Below are positions 35,007 to 44,404 of a stretch of 64,000 nucleotides of DNA, one piece after another. The position numbers were made by a program, and so were the translations under genes. The stretch's first letter is position 1. Every line of letters starts with the position of its first letter. Location: positions 62,001 to 126,000 of the forward strand of contig NZ_QKNS01000002.1 of assembly GCF_003231285.1 (NCBI RefSeq), read 5' to 3'. The DNA comes from Hymenobacter sediminis (GTDB lineage: Bacteria; Bacteroidota; Bacteroidia; Cytophagales; Hymenobacteraceae). The notes below the pieces were generated by a model. That model saw only the letters and a list, made by a program, of their open reading frames with translations, was not told where the DNA came from and searched no databases.

Positions 35007-35014
35007 CAAAGGTA
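35007..35014 (-). promoter_or_regulatory. -7 element of the rnpB promoter
   Basis: The complement reads TACCTTTG, a perfect TAnnTTTG match located where the -7 box of rnpB should be (expected start near 35000). Confidence 0.6.
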
Positions 35015-35047
35015 GGGAATGTACTGTTTTATTTCCTTGGAAATAGG

Positions 35048-35353
35048 TTAGTTCTCAGCTCTAGCATAGACCAACGCTGGAAAATGGTCCTTCACGGCAC
35101 AAATCAGATTGGAAGTAATGAACGTTACCTCGCTGTTGCGGATTTCTACAAAATCACCACATACCTCTGCGGCGGCTGCAAAGCATAAATCTTTATCATC
35201 TTCATCAGGTTCGATATCTAGCTGTACTCTCATAAGAAAAACATTATAGTCTGATAAGTCCACTGAAATGGCTACAAATGAGGGTCGAATATTAAACAAG
35301 AGTGCGCGTTGAACTGAACGCAGAACACTTAGGAAAAGAGGATTCTTATTCAT
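35048..35353 (-). CDS. Small AT-rich gene of unknown function
   Basis: A 101-residue protein (MNKNPLFLSVLRSVQRALLF...) with an acidic centre (LDIEPDEDDKDLCFAAAAEV). I do not recognise a named family with confidence; the layout, helix then IRPSFVAISVDLSDYNVF strands then an acidic helix, recalls small immunity-like or orphan proteins. Its DNA is more AT-rich than that of its neighbours, like the Imm32-like gene 2 kb away on the other side of rnpB. The start at 35353 is chosen over 35380, which overlaps the M1 peptidase stop region. Its 3' end is about 45 bases from the rnpB 5' end. Confidence 0.6.
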   Translation of the reverse strand: MNKNPLFLSVLRSVQRALLFNIRPSFVAISVDLSDYNVFLMRVQLDIEPDEDDKDLCFAAAAEVCGDFVEIRNSEVTFITSNLICAVKDHFPALVYARAEN

Positions 35354-35364
35354 CTTCAACTCTC

Positions 35365-37224
35365 TTACTTTCCCTCCCACACATTATCCTTTGGGTAGCT
35401 GTCCGGTACGAGGGTAGCGCCTAGCTTCACTTGCTTCACGGCTTTGGTGGAGGCCACAGGCACCGTGACGGTGCGGGCGCCTTGCTCCCAGACGGCAATG
35501 GTGCGGTGAATTTTCTGCGTAGAGTTGTCCTGGAAGGTGATGGTCAGGTCTACGGGCACGGGTTTGGTGCCTTTGGATTCTACTACTACGTCGTAGCCAG
35601 TGCCGGTTTTCGTGACGGTTTGGATGGCCAGGTCGGGGTAGCCCCCATCGAAAAACCAGCGCTGCCAAAACCAATTGAGGTTGCGGCCCGCCCCGGCATT
35701 CATCGAGTTGAAGAAGTCGTAGGGCATGGGGTGTTTGCCGTTCCAGTTGCGGATGTAGGTGTGCAGGGCTTTCGTGAACAGCTCATCACCTAGCATATCC
35801 TTCACATAGAGGTAGCCCAGGCCCGGCTTGGGGTAGGAGTTAAGGAAAAAGGCAGTGCCCGTTTGCTGGGTGCTGAGCGTAACGATGGGCAGATCAACTT
35901 CGGTAGCGGCGGCGGCAGCGTAGGGCGCAACACCGTAGTCGTCGTTTAGCTTGGGGTCAATGATGCCGGAGATAATCCACTCGCCGATGGTAGCCCAGCC
36001 TTCGTCCATCCAGCCGTACTTGGTTTCGTTGATGCCCATATAGAACGGGAACATCGTGTGGAATATCTCGTGGTCGGTGAGGGTAATGGCATCCTCACGG
36101 GTTTCCGTGGGGTTGTCGTTCACCATCATCGGGTACTCCATCTGGTCAAGGCCATCGAAGATGGTTTCGTGGGAGTAGGGGAAGGGCCACTTCGGGAAAG
36201 TGTACGACATGGCCTCCACTGTCTTGCGGGCGAAGTGAATTACCTCCTCGTAATCCTTGTGCTTGGGGTTGTACACGGCATCCACGCGGGTGCGGCGCTT
36301 GGTGGCTGGGTCCACCACTAGGCTGCTCGACTGCCACACATAGTGGTCGGTGGTGGCAAACACGAAGTCGGTTACGTTCTTGGCCTCAAAGTGCCAGGTA
36401 TTCTGTGCGCCAGGGGCCGTAATTTCCTTGGTTTTCAGGTCGGCTTCGGTGATGATGCTGGTGATACCGTCCTTTTTCTCCGCGTCCTGGAGCCGTTGAG
36501 CGTATTTCTTGGCTAGTACTTTCTCGGCGTTGGTCAGGTCGCCGGTGGCCCACACCACAAAGTTGCGGGGCACGGTAATGTCCACGGAGAAGTTGGCGAA
36601 GTCGTTGTAGAACTCCTGGGAGCCGAGGTAGGGGTTGCGGTTCCAGCCATCAATATCATCGTACACCGCGATGCGCGGGAAGAAGTAGGCCACGAAATCC
36701 GCGTTGGGCTCCACTTCACCGGTGCGCATGTGAGAGCCTTTGTTGAGAATGTAGGAGTAGGAAATAGAAACCTGCGCCGTTTGCTTGGGTGCAATGGCGC
36801 GGCGCAAAGAGGCGCGAAAATCAGTGCCCTGCGGTTGGGCTTTAAAAGTTGATTTTTCGCCGTTAATGGTCATCTGCTCCAGCTTCATACCCTCGCCTAT
36901 ATCCTCGGGGCTCATGCTGGAAGCCCGTGCGGCGCCTTTCTGGTAAAGGTTGGGGTAGAGCTTAAACCAAATCTGCTGTAGTGAATCCGGACTTTGGTTG
37001 TGATAGGCAATTTCTACGGTGCCCGATACGCGCCGGGTGGTGGGGTCAAAATTGACCTTGAGCTTGTAATCGGCTGAGTTTTGCCAATAATTGGGACCCG
37101 GTAGGCCACTTTCGGCGCGGGTGCCTTTGGCGTAGGTAGCCTGCAGGTTGCGAGGAACGGGCAACTGCTGGGCAGAGGCAGGAAGGGAAAGGAGGGTAGC
37201 GGCGAGAAGCGCAGGGAGTTTCAT
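35365..37224 (-). CDS. Secreted M1-family metallopeptidase
   Basis: A zinc aminopeptidase-type enzyme of 619 residues with a signal peptide (KLPALLAATLLSLPASAQ). The M1 zinc site is complete: HEIFH at 385-389 and the third ligand Glu408 in WMDEGWA, 18 residues on. The usual exopeptidase GxMEN motif is replaced by LDQMEYPMMV, as in a Bacteroidota subgroup. The N-terminal beta domain spans about 20-270. TACTTTGC (complement of the bases near 37240) may be the -7 box. The ATG at 37224 is used because it starts the signal peptide; 37257 adds a non-signal extension. Confidence 0.92.
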   Translation of the reverse strand: MKLPALLAATLLSLPASAQQLPVPRNLQATYAKGTRAESGLPGPNYWQNSADYKLKVNFDPTTRRVSGTVEIAYHNQSPDSLQQIWFKLYPNLYQKGAARASSMSPEDIGEGMKLEQMTINGEKSTFKAQPQGTDFRASLRRAIAPKQTAQVSISYSYILNKGSHMRTGEVEPNADFVAYFFPRIAVYDDIDGWNRNPYLGSQEFYNDFANFSVDITVPRNFVVWATGDLTNAEKVLAKKYAQRLQDAEKKDGITSIITEADLKTKEITAPGAQNTWHFEAKNVTDFVFATTDHYVWQSSSLVVDPATKRRTRVDAVYNPKHKDYEEVIHFARKTVEAMSYTFPKWPFPYSHETIFDGLDQMEYPMMVNDNPTETREDAITLTDHEIFHTMFPFYMGINETKYGWMDEGWATIGEWIISGIIDPKLNDDYGVAPYAAAAATEVDLPIVTLSTQQTGTAFFLNSYPKPGLGYLYVKDMLGDELFTKALHTYIRNWNGKHPMPYDFFNSMNAGAGRNLNWFWQRWFFDGGYPDLAIQTVTKTGTGYDVVVESKGTKPVPVDLTITFQDNSTQKIHRTIAVWEQGARTVTVPVASTKAVKQVKLGATLVPDSYPKDNVWEGK

Positions 37225-37407
37225 GCGGAAGAAATAGATCTGCCGCAAAGTAACCACATCCCCTCCGACGGTTGCCTGAGCAGTTTAAACAGTTGGTATC
37301 GGTTCCGGCCAGAGCCTGCCATTCAGCTGGGGTTTATACAAGCCCCAAGCCGATAACCGGATGGTTTGGGCAATAAAGAGGGGTAGGGAATGTGCTGCGT
37401 TGCTGCG

Positions 37408-38322
37408 TTAGGCGCTAACTAGGTTATCAGCGTGCAGCTCCTGCTCGCCATGCCAGCGGTAGGCTACCAGCTCGCCACCTTTGGCCACGCTGTAATCGAG
37501 GCACACGGCGTAGGGGCTGAGTAGCTGAGGCGTGCCGCGCAGCCAATAGTGGCCGAAGAATACCGGCACCGGCTCCTGGTAGTGCCACACATCAGCCAGT
37601 GTATCTACCTCAACGGGTAGGGCGTTCAGCGCCTCAATGGGTTCGAGGTAATAGTCGAGGTAGGTACAGGTGCGCGGGTCGGTCCACCAGCGGGTGCGCA
37701 TTTTGGTGCGCGGGTTGCCGTCCTTGTCATGAAATTGCACCCCAGCAGGCAAGTTTACCTCTTTGCCCTTCAGGGTTTCTTCCACGGCTACATATTCGGG
37801 AGTGTCCCGCTCGGCGCTGCGCACCAGAAACGCTGGGGTCAGGCGGCCATCGGGCAGAGCCTGGCGCAGAAACGCAATGTGGCGCGGATCCCAGCAGGCG
37901 TGCACCACCCGCAGACCGGGCAGCTCCAGAAACAGGGGCAGCGTTTTAAACCAGGCAATGTAATCCTGCCATTCTGCCCAGCCTTCACGGCTCGAAAACT
38001 CCTCCAGGGTGCGCAGGTGCTGGAAAATATTGCGCGGGATGTGGGGCCGCAGGTGGCCGCCGCGCGGGTGCTCGTCATGAAAGCAAATGGCGTTGTACTC
38101 GTGGTTGCCCATCACGGCCAGCGCCGCGCCGCCTTCTACCATGGCCCGCACGAGCTGCAGCGTTTCCCGAATGTGCGGGCCACGGTCCACAAAGTCGCCC
38201 AAAAAAATGACTTGTCGGCTCGGGTGGCGGTAGCAGCCATCCCGCTTTGTGTAGCCCAGCTTCTGGAGCAGTTGCCGAAGTTCCTGGGCGTGGCCGTGGA
38301 TATCACCAATGAGGTCGTACAT
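37408..38322 (-). CDS. Metallophosphoesterase (PPP/ApaH-like)
   Basis: A 304-residue calcineurin-like phosphoesterase starting MYDLIGDIHGHAQEL. All dimetal motifs are present: GDIHGH, GDFVDRGP, GNHEYN, a His in VVHACWD and another in FFGHYW. It belongs to the bacterial PPP-like group that includes serine/threonine phosphatases and ApaH-type diadenosine tetraphosphatases; the sequence does not decide between them. It is apparently monocistronic. Confidence 0.9.
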   Translation of the reverse strand: MYDLIGDIHGHAQELRQLLQKLGYTKRDGCYRHPSRQVIFLGDFVDRGPHIRETLQLVRAMVEGGAALAVMGNHEYNAICFHDEHPRGGHLRPHIPRNIFQHLRTLEEFSSREGWAEWQDYIAWFKTLPLFLELPGLRVVHACWDPRHIAFLRQALPDGRLTPAFLVRSAERDTPEYVAVEETLKGKEVNLPAGVQFHDKDGNPRTKMRTRWWTDPRTCTYLDYYLEPIEALNALPVEVDTLADVWHYQEPVPVFFGHYWLRGTPQLLSPYAVCLDYSVAKGGELVAYRWHGEQELHADNLVSA

Positions 38323-38411
38323 ACGTAGCAGAGGCTAAGCATTTAATAAGTGAAGCTTGATTCTTCGGAGCGGGGTAGGGCCCTCGAAGAACAAGCAGGG
38401 GTAGGCGCCTC

Positions 38412-38858
38412 TTACGCCAAATGCCGTAGCCGGTAAAGCCACCACGTCCATAGCAGATTTAGGGCGTTGTAGCGGAGTTCCAAGGAGGAACCGCCTTTAA
38501 GAGTAAACTCAAAGCCAAGCAGTAGCCTAACGCATTGGGTGGCGTCCCATCCCGTAACATTGCCCGTAGCCGGCACAGAATAGACCAGGTAAGGAGCCTG
38601 CGCAATAGCCCAGACTGCAAAAAGCGTGTAGGCAAGTTGCACCGGCCGATGTTGTTGCCGATTGCGAAAATAAAGGGCCGCGCCCGCTAAACCTGTCAGC
38701 GAAGTTAAGAGGCTGGGAATAGTGAATAGGCCACTGGTTTCGCTGAGGCAGTTGCTTAAGCTAAGAAGACTTACTACCGCTACTACAATAGGAAAAGCCA
38801 AGAAAAAACGGTCGGTTTTACTTCGGCGCGGTGGTTCAAGGATAGAGGACTCGGGCAT
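38412..38858 (-). CDS. Small integral membrane protein of unknown function
   Basis: A 148-residue protein with four predicted membrane segments (FLAFPIVVAVVSLLSL, a segment around LLTSLTGLAGAALYF, AYTLFAVWAIAQAPYLVY and a C-terminal LNLLWTWWLY). The start at 38858 is preferred to 38912 because TACTTTGG (complement of 38909-38916) looks like its -7 promoter box and would place the longer start upstream of the transcript. I do not recognise the family. Confidence 0.65.
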   Translation of the reverse strand: MPESSILEPPRRSKTDRFFLAFPIVVAVVSLLSLSNCLSETSGLFTIPSLLTSLTGLAGAALYFRNRQQHRPVQLAYTLFAVWAIAQAPYLVYSVPATGNVTGWDATQCVRLLLGFEFTLKGGSSLELRYNALNLLWTWWLYRLRHLA

Positions 38859-38948
38859 ATAGCAATAAAAAAGGAGGCACATAGTGGGTAGAACCCAGCC
38901 ATGTACCTCCAAAGTAAAGCAGATTTCGAGCTTCTATCTATTGCAGAT

Positions 38949-40058
38949 TTACTTCAGCCGCACCAAGGTAGCGCCATAGCCGAACTTCTCTTTCTGCGAG
39001 TCCTCAAAAAACTTGATGTCGCGGTTGCGGCTCAAGAGTTTGTGCAGCTCCTTGCGGAGCGTGCCATTGCCGGAGCCGTGGATAAACACGATTTCGTGCA
39101 TGTTGGTAGCCAAGGCGCGGCTCAACGTATCCTCAAACGTTTCGAGCTGAAGCTTGAGGATGGCCGTATTGCTCATGCCTTCGGTGCCGCCTTCGGGCAT
39201 GAGGGCTTCCAAGTGCAGATCTACCTCATGAGGTGGTGCTACAATGGCTTTGGCTGGCTCCGGAGCGGGCGCTACGGCAGCGGGTTTGGCCGGGGCATTG
39301 CCGCTGAGTTGGGCTTTCAGGGTTTCGGCCATCTTCTCGGGCGCAATGGCCACCGGCGCGGCGGGCTTTTCATCGAGTTGGAACAAGTAGGCCTCGCGCT
39401 GGAGCACCGGCACGTTGGGCTGACGGCTGGTGTAGAAGCTGGCGGCTTTAAATTGCAGACGCTTCGTGAGCAGCTCATAAGCAGTGGTTCCGTTCAGCTG
39501 GTAGGGTAGGAGCTGAACTACGGCGGCGGGCCACTGATCGAAATCCTTGAGGTGCCAGTGCCCGAGCGGCTTACTGGCCGATTTAGCCACCAGCTTCTCC
39601 GCCGACAAACCCCGATATTGCCCATTGCGCTCTTCCCCAAAGGTATAAAGCACTTCCCGGTCGGTGTGGTTTACCAACTGCACGGCCAGCAATTCCGGCG
39701 ACTGATGCGTGAGAGCCAGGTAGATGCCTTTCTGGACGGTAGCTGGGGCGGTTTTGGCTGCAGCTACCGGGGTCGGGCCTTCGGTTTTGGTGGGGGTAGG
39801 GGCCGGAGCCGCTACGCCAGCGGCCTTGGCCGCACGGTTGGCGCCCGAGGTGGCGGCTTTCTTTTCGGCAGCTACAGAAGCCGCACTTTGCCCGAAGGCT
39901 TTGGTTTCTTCGGCGGCTACTACCACTACCTCGCGGCGCAGCACCGGAATGGTGAAATCGTTATCAATGGCTACCTCTACTAGCTCATCGCTGAGCAAGC
40001 GGGTGATAATGCCTTCTTCGCGCCCGGTAAGCAGGCGCACTCTATCTCCTACGTTCAT
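38949..40058 (-). CDS. DUF2027 / Smr-domain protein
   Basis: A 369-residue cytosolic protein. The N-terminus MNVGDRVRLLTGREEGIITR begins an SH3-like segment. An Ala/Pro/Thr-rich linker (about 65-110) leads to the DUF2027 region (GIYLALTHQSPELLAVQLVN). A second low-complexity stretch precedes the C-terminal Smr domain with VDLHLEAL and IVFIHGSGNGTLRKEL, the two nuclease-related motifs of MutS2-type Smr domains. The combination is characteristic of Bacteroidota. TACCTTTG (complement of 40095-40102) lies 36 bases upstream of the ATG at 40058 as a likely -7 box. Confidence 0.9.
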   Translation of the reverse strand: MNVGDRVRLLTGREEGIITRLLSDELVEVAIDNDFTIPVLRREVVVVAAEETKAFGQSAASVAAEKKAATSGANRAAKAAGVAAPAPTPTKTEGPTPVAAAKTAPATVQKGIYLALTHQSPELLAVQLVNHTDREVLYTFGEERNGQYRGLSAEKLVAKSASKPLGHWHLKDFDQWPAAVVQLLPYQLNGTTAYELLTKRLQFKAASFYTSRQPNVPVLQREAYLFQLDEKPAAPVAIAPEKMAETLKAQLSGNAPAKPAAVAPAPEPAKAIVAPPHEVDLHLEALMPEGGTEGMSNTAILKLQLETFEDTLSRALATNMHEIVFIHGSGNGTLRKELHKLLSRNRDIKFFEDSQKEKFGYGATLVRLK

Positions 40059-40183
40059 ATGATCAGAAAGAAAATGCGGGTGGAATAGTAGTAACAAAGG
40101 TAACCGGCAAAACGAGCCCGCACCGATTGCGCTTTACGAGTACTGGGCACCTGCCGGTTTACTACCCCGGCCTTCCATTGGGG

Positions 40184-41191
40184 TTAGTAGTATAGCCCGT
40201 GTGCCACCAACCCCCGGCGGCTGTTCCACTCCAGCGCAGGAGCCGGCAAATGGAAAATGCTGGCTACGTAGAACACGCGCTTTAGCAGCTTAGAGCGGGT
40301 AGGAATGTGGCGCAGATCCACATCAAGAGAGAGGTAGTACTGGCGGTAGGGGGAGAGGCCTAGGGCGGCATTGGCATCCTGGTCGTTGTACACCATCTGC
40401 TGAGCTCCGTAGCCCACGGCCGGCTGCAGCCAGCGCGGCCAGCGGGAAGCGGCCGGCAGCCAGGCTCCTATATCCACGCACAGCCAGTAGGTCTGCCCAT
40501 TATAGTCCTTCAGATATTGCTCGCCGAGGCTTTTGCCTAGCACATTGGGGCGCAGGCCGGCGTAGCGAGTTTTATGGAAGGAGTATTTAGGCATGATGCG
40601 TACCTCGTTCCAGGCCAGCTGCTGCCCAACTAAGCCTACGGAACCTAGGAAATTGGCGGCCAAATCGGTGGCGGAAGCGCCGTACTGTGGGTCGCGGCCG
40701 TCCAGGAGCTCGATGGGGCTTTGCAGCAGGAATCCCACGAAGCCACCATACCAGAGGGCTTTACGGTCGGGCACGCCGGCCCAACGCAGCATATCCACGG
40801 CCCCGCGGCTTTCGTGAAAAGCGCCCCAGAAGTGTCCGGCTTTGTCCATCTGCTTCCACTCCGGCAGGTCATTAAACCAATGCAGGCGGGTCCGCTCGCC
40901 GGTGTACCAGCTTTTGCTGAGCAGATAGAGAGTGGCAGAATACGAAACAGCCAGGCCGCCGGCCAATACTGGTAAGCGTTGGCTCAGGCGGCTGGTGTCA
41001 GGACGGGATTGCACCGGGCTGCTTTGTTTAAATTCCTTACCCCCGGTCGGGGCATCAACCCATCCCGAATCGGGGGCGGCCAGGGAGACCTGAGCCTCGG
41101 CTGGTGCGCTTAGCAGTAAGCTGCAGGCTGCTACCCCCACCCAGCGCCGAAACCCTTGGGCAGACGGCAGGCAGAAGAATGGAAAGAGCAT
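40184..41191 (-). CDS. DUF2279 (YfiM-like) protein
   Basis: A 335-residue exported or membrane-associated protein with a signal-like N-terminus (GVAACSLLLSAPAEAQ) and the DUF2279 core: WKQMDKAGHFWGAFHESRG, ALWYGGFVGFLLQSPIELLD and ATDLAANFLGSVGLVGQQL. The C-terminal half has aromatic strand-like segments (LSPYRQYYLSLDVDLRHIP), suggesting an outer-membrane location. Function unknown. The start could also be at 41230; 41191 is nearer the hydrophobic segment. Confidence 0.83.
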   Translation of the reverse strand: MLFPFFCLPSAQGFRRWVGVAACSLLLSAPAEAQVSLAAPDSGWVDAPTGGKEFKQSSPVQSRPDTSRLSQRLPVLAGGLAVSYSATLYLLSKSWYTGERTRLHWFNDLPEWKQMDKAGHFWGAFHESRGAVDMLRWAGVPDRKALWYGGFVGFLLQSPIELLDGRDPQYGASATDLAANFLGSVGLVGQQLAWNEVRIMPKYSFHKTRYAGLRPNVLGKSLGEQYLKDYNGQTYWLCVDIGAWLPAASRWPRWLQPAVGYGAQQMVYNDQDANAALGLSPYRQYYLSLDVDLRHIPTRSKLLKRVFYVASIFHLPAPALEWNSRRGLVAHGLYY

Positions 41192-41255
41192 AGCAGCGTG
41201 GAAAAAACAGCCAAAGGACAAGGACGCCAAAGCTACAACAAAAGGCGCTATTGAC

Positions 41256-41287
41256 TTGGCGGGGTTTCAGATATTCCTCTACCTTTA
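41256..41287 (+). promoter_or_regulatory. Promoter of the GH13 gene
   Basis: TTGG at 41256-41259, exactly 20 bases, then TACCTTTA at 41280-41287: one mismatch in each half of the Bacteroidota TTTG-N(17-23)-TAnnTTTG promoter, 98 bases before the ATG. Confidence 0.55.
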
Positions 41288-41385
41288 ATGCCCCTTTGCG
41301 CTGTTGGATGACGCTATAGTTTAGTTTGTGTCAACAGGGCATTGGTACCGTCCTTTCTTTTCCCAAATTCCCAACCCCATTTTTC

Positions 41386-44301
41386 ATGAAAACACTTCGA
41401 CTTTTACTAAGTCTGGTGGCTCTGCTGGCTGGAATGCCGGTTTTGCAGGCGCAGGTCGTCACGACCCAGCCGACCTTCTTCCGCGACACGGAGCCAGTTA
41501 CCCTTATCTTCGATGCCAGCCAGGGCAATAAAGCATTAGCCAACTACACCGGCGACGTGTATATCTGGACCGGTGTCATCACCAACCAAAGCACTTCCAA
41601 CTCCGACTGGAAGCACGTAAAAGGCACGAATTTCAACGTACCCACGCCCGCCGAGAAAATGACCGCGCTGGGCAACAACAAGTACAGCATCACCTTCACG
41701 CCGCGCACCTACTATCCTGGCCTCACGGATGCGGAGGTAATTCAGAAGCTGGCTATGGTGTTTCGCGGAGCCAACGGCAACCCCCAGGGCAAGGGCGACA
41801 ACAACGCCGATATTCTGGTGGACGTGGCCCAGGCCGCGCTGTCGGTGGTATTTACCAGCCCGTCAGCCACGGGTGGTAACCCGGTATTTGTGAACAGCGG
41901 TACTACCCTTAGCGTGAAAGGCGAGGCTTCGGCAGCGGCTACCCTCACGCTTACAGTCAACGGCACTCAGGTAGCACGGGAGGTTAATGCCAAAACCCTC
42001 ACGGCTAATGTGCCCATCACCCAAGCTGGCCGCAACGAACTGGTGCTTACCGCCACCAGCGGCTCCGCTACGGTTTCTAGTACGCTGGTGGTGTTAGCGC
42101 GCGTGCCCTTGACTGTTGCTCCGCTGCCCGCTAGTACCAAAAAGGACGGCATTACCTACCTCAACGGCGGTACCTCGGCGGTGCTGACCCTGACGGCTCC
42201 GCTGAAAAAATCGGTGTACGTTATCGGCGACTTCAACAACTGGCAGCCCGGACCTGCTTACCAGCTCAAGCGCACGGATACGACCACGGCCAACCGCGCT
42301 GCCGACGATCGGTGGTGGGTGCAGATTGACGGTCTGGACCCTAACCAGGAGTACGCCTACCAGTTTCTGGTAAACGAAACCCAGCGCGTGGCCGACCCCT
42401 TCACCGAGAAAGTGCTCGACCCCGACAACGACAAGTACATTTCGGCCGAAACCTACCCCAACCTGAAGCCTTACCCCGTCGGCAAAACCACGGGCATCGT
42501 TTCGGTGCTGCAAGGCAATGCCCCAGCGTATACTTGGCAGACCACCAACTTCCAGCGGCCCAAGCGCGCCGATATGGTGGTATATGAGCTGCTACCCCGC
42601 GACTTTATCGGTAAGCACGACTACAAGCACCTCACCGATACCTTGGCTTATCTTCAGCGCTTGGGCGTAAATGTGATTGAGCTGCTACCCCCCACCGAGT
42701 TTGAAGGCAACGAAAGCTGGGGGTACAATGTGTCGTTCTACTTTGCTCCGGATAAATACTACGGCACCAAAAACGACCTGAAGCGCTTTATCGATGAGTG
42801 CCACAAGCGCGGCATTGCGGTGGTAGTTGACATGGTGCTCAACCAGTCGTTCGGCCAGAGCCCCATGGTACAGCTGTACTTCAACGACGGCAAGCCCGCC
42901 GCCAACAGCCCCTGGTTTAACCGCGACGCCACCCACCCCTTCAACGTAGGCTACGATTTCAACCACGAAAGCCCCTACACCCGCTATTTTAGCAAGCGCG
43001 TGATGGAGCACTGGCTGAAAGAATACAACATCGACGGCTACCGCTTCGATCTGAGCAAAGGCTTTACCCAGAAGATAACCACCGACGCCGGTCCCTGGTC
43101 GGCCTACGATCAGTCGCGGGTGGATATCTGGAAAGACTACCACGATTTCCAGGTGAGCGTGGACCCAACTTCCTACGCCATTCTGGAACACCTGGGCTCT
43201 AACGACGAGGAAAAAGCCCTGTCGGACATGGGCCTGATGCTGTGGGGCAAGATGACCGACAACTACAATGAGGCCACCATGGGCTACAACGAAGGCGGCA
43301 AGTCGAACTTCAGCTACGGCTACTACGGCAGCACCAGCCAGGGCGGCCGCGGCTGGAGCCAGCCCAACCTGGTGACCTATATGGAAAGCCACGACGAGGA
43401 GCGCCTGATGTACAAAAACCTGGCCTTCGGCAATGCTGCAGGTTCCTACAGCGTGAAAAACCTGTCTACTGCCCTGGCCCGTCAGGAAATGGCTGCCGCG
43501 TTCTTTCTACCCGTGCCCGGCCCGAAAATGATCTGGCAGTTTGGGGAGCTAGGCTACGACAAGTCTATTTTCTCCTGCCCCGATGGCACTATACCTCAGC
43601 CGTATCCTAAAGACGACTGCAAGCTAAGCAACAAGCCTGCCCTCTGGGACTACGACCCGCAGTACTACAGCAAGCAGAGCCCGCGCCGCCGCCTCTACGA
43701 CGTGTATCGCAGCCTGATTGCCCTGAAAACCCAGGAACCCGCCTTCGAGGACCCAGCCAGCTTCACCCAAAGCCTCAACGGCCCCGTGAAGACCATGCAC
43801 CTCACCGATCCACGCCTGAACGTAACCATCGTGGGCAACTTCGATGTGCAGTCGGCTACCGTGGTGCCCAATTTCCAGGCCGCTGGCACTTGGTACAACT
43901 ACCTCACCGGCGAAACTCTAACCGTAACCGACCCAGCGGCGCCGCTTACCCTGGCTCCCGGTCAGTACGCCGTATACACCTCGCGCAAGATTGCCGTGCC
44001 CGCTGGTGCCGTGCTGTCCACCAAGCGCCTGCGCGACGCAGCCGTACTGCAACTGGTGGCCCAGCCCAACCCGGCCACCCAGGTAGCCCAGTTGCGCTAC
44101 TCGCTGCCGCAAACCAGCACCGTGCAGGTAACCATTACCAACCTGCTGGGTGCTACCGTGCAAACTGTGCCAGCTACTCGCCAGGGAGCCGGTGCTCACC
44201 AACTGGACCTACCCCTTGGCAACCTAGCGAACGGTGTGTACCTAGTGCAGCTAACCACCGGTGAGCAGCAGCAAGCTGTGCGGCTGGTAGTGCAGAAGTA
44301 A
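41386..44301 (+). CDS. GH13 alpha-amylase-family enzyme with T9SS sorting domain
   Basis: A 971-residue secreted alpha-glucan-active enzyme. After a signal peptide (residues 1-22) come two N-terminal beta domains; the second (about 235-370) contains KSVYVIGDFNNWQPG, a CBM48/E-set module. The GH13 barrel has ELLPPTEFEGNESWGYN, VVDMVLNQSFGQSP, nucleophile Asp555 in GYRFDLSKG, acid/base Glu601 in ILEHLG and Asp670 in MESHDEE. The last 80 residues (AQPNPATQVAQLRYSLP, VTITNLLGATVQTV, NGVYLVQL) are a type A T9SS sorting domain, so it is exported across the outer membrane. The start at 41386 opens the signal peptide; the frame extends back to 41326. Confidence 0.93.
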   Translation: MKTLRLLLSLVALLAGMPVLQAQVVTTQPTFFRDTEPVTLIFDASQGNKALANYTGDVYIWTGVITNQSTSNSDWKHVKGTNFNVPTPAEKMTALGNNKYSITFTPRTYYPGLTDAEVIQKLAMVFRGANGNPQGKGDNNADILVDVAQAALSVVFTSPSATGGNPVFVNSGTTLSVKGEASAAATLTLTVNGTQVAREVNAKTLTANVPITQAGRNELVLTATSGSATVSSTLVVLARVPLTVAPLPASTKKDGITYLNGGTSAVLTLTAPLKKSVYVIGDFNNWQPGPAYQLKRTDTTTANRAADDRWWVQIDGLDPNQEYAYQFLVNETQRVADPFTEKVLDPDNDKYISAETYPNLKPYPVGKTTGIVSVLQGNAPAYTWQTTNFQRPKRADMVVYELLPRDFIGKHDYKHLTDTLAYLQRLGVNVIELLPPTEFEGNESWGYNVSFYFAPDKYYGTKNDLKRFIDECHKRGIAVVVDMVLNQSFGQSPMVQLYFNDGKPAANSPWFNRDATHPFNVGYDFNHESPYTRYFSKRVMEHWLKEYNIDGYRFDLSKGFTQKITTDAGPWSAYDQSRVDIWKDYHDFQVSVDPTSYAILEHLGSNDEEKALSDMGLMLWGKMTDNYNEATMGYNEGGKSNFSYGYYGSTSQGGRGWSQPNLVTYMESHDEERLMYKNLAFGNAAGSYSVKNLSTALARQEMAAAFFLPVPGPKMIWQFGELGYDKSIFSCPDGTIPQPYPKDDCKLSNKPALWDYDPQYYSKQSPRRRLYDVYRSLIALKTQEPAFEDPASFTQSLNGPVKTMHLTDPRLNVTIVGNFDVQSATVVPNFQAAGTWYNYLTGETLTVTDPAAPLTLAPGQYAVYTSRKIAVPAGAVLSTKRLRDAAVLQLVAQPNPATQVAQLRYSLPQTSTVQVTITNLLGATVQTVPATRQGAGAHQLDLPLGNLANGVYLVQLTTGEQQQAVRLVVQK

Positions 44302-44332
44302 CTACTTCGGCCTCATCTTATCATTGGCTACA

Positions 44333-44366
44333 AAAAAAGCCTTCCTGCATACAGGAAGGCTTTTTT
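44333..44366. terminator. Symmetric terminator between GH13 and BadF-type genes
   Basis: AAAAAAGCCTTCCTG and its complement, a 15-bp stem with tetraloop CATA and six T's on either strand. It serves the convergent genes on both sides. Confidence 0.93.
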
Positions 44367-44404
44367 GTGGGCTGGCCAGGGTTTGTGGCCTGATGAGGGG
44401 TAGG

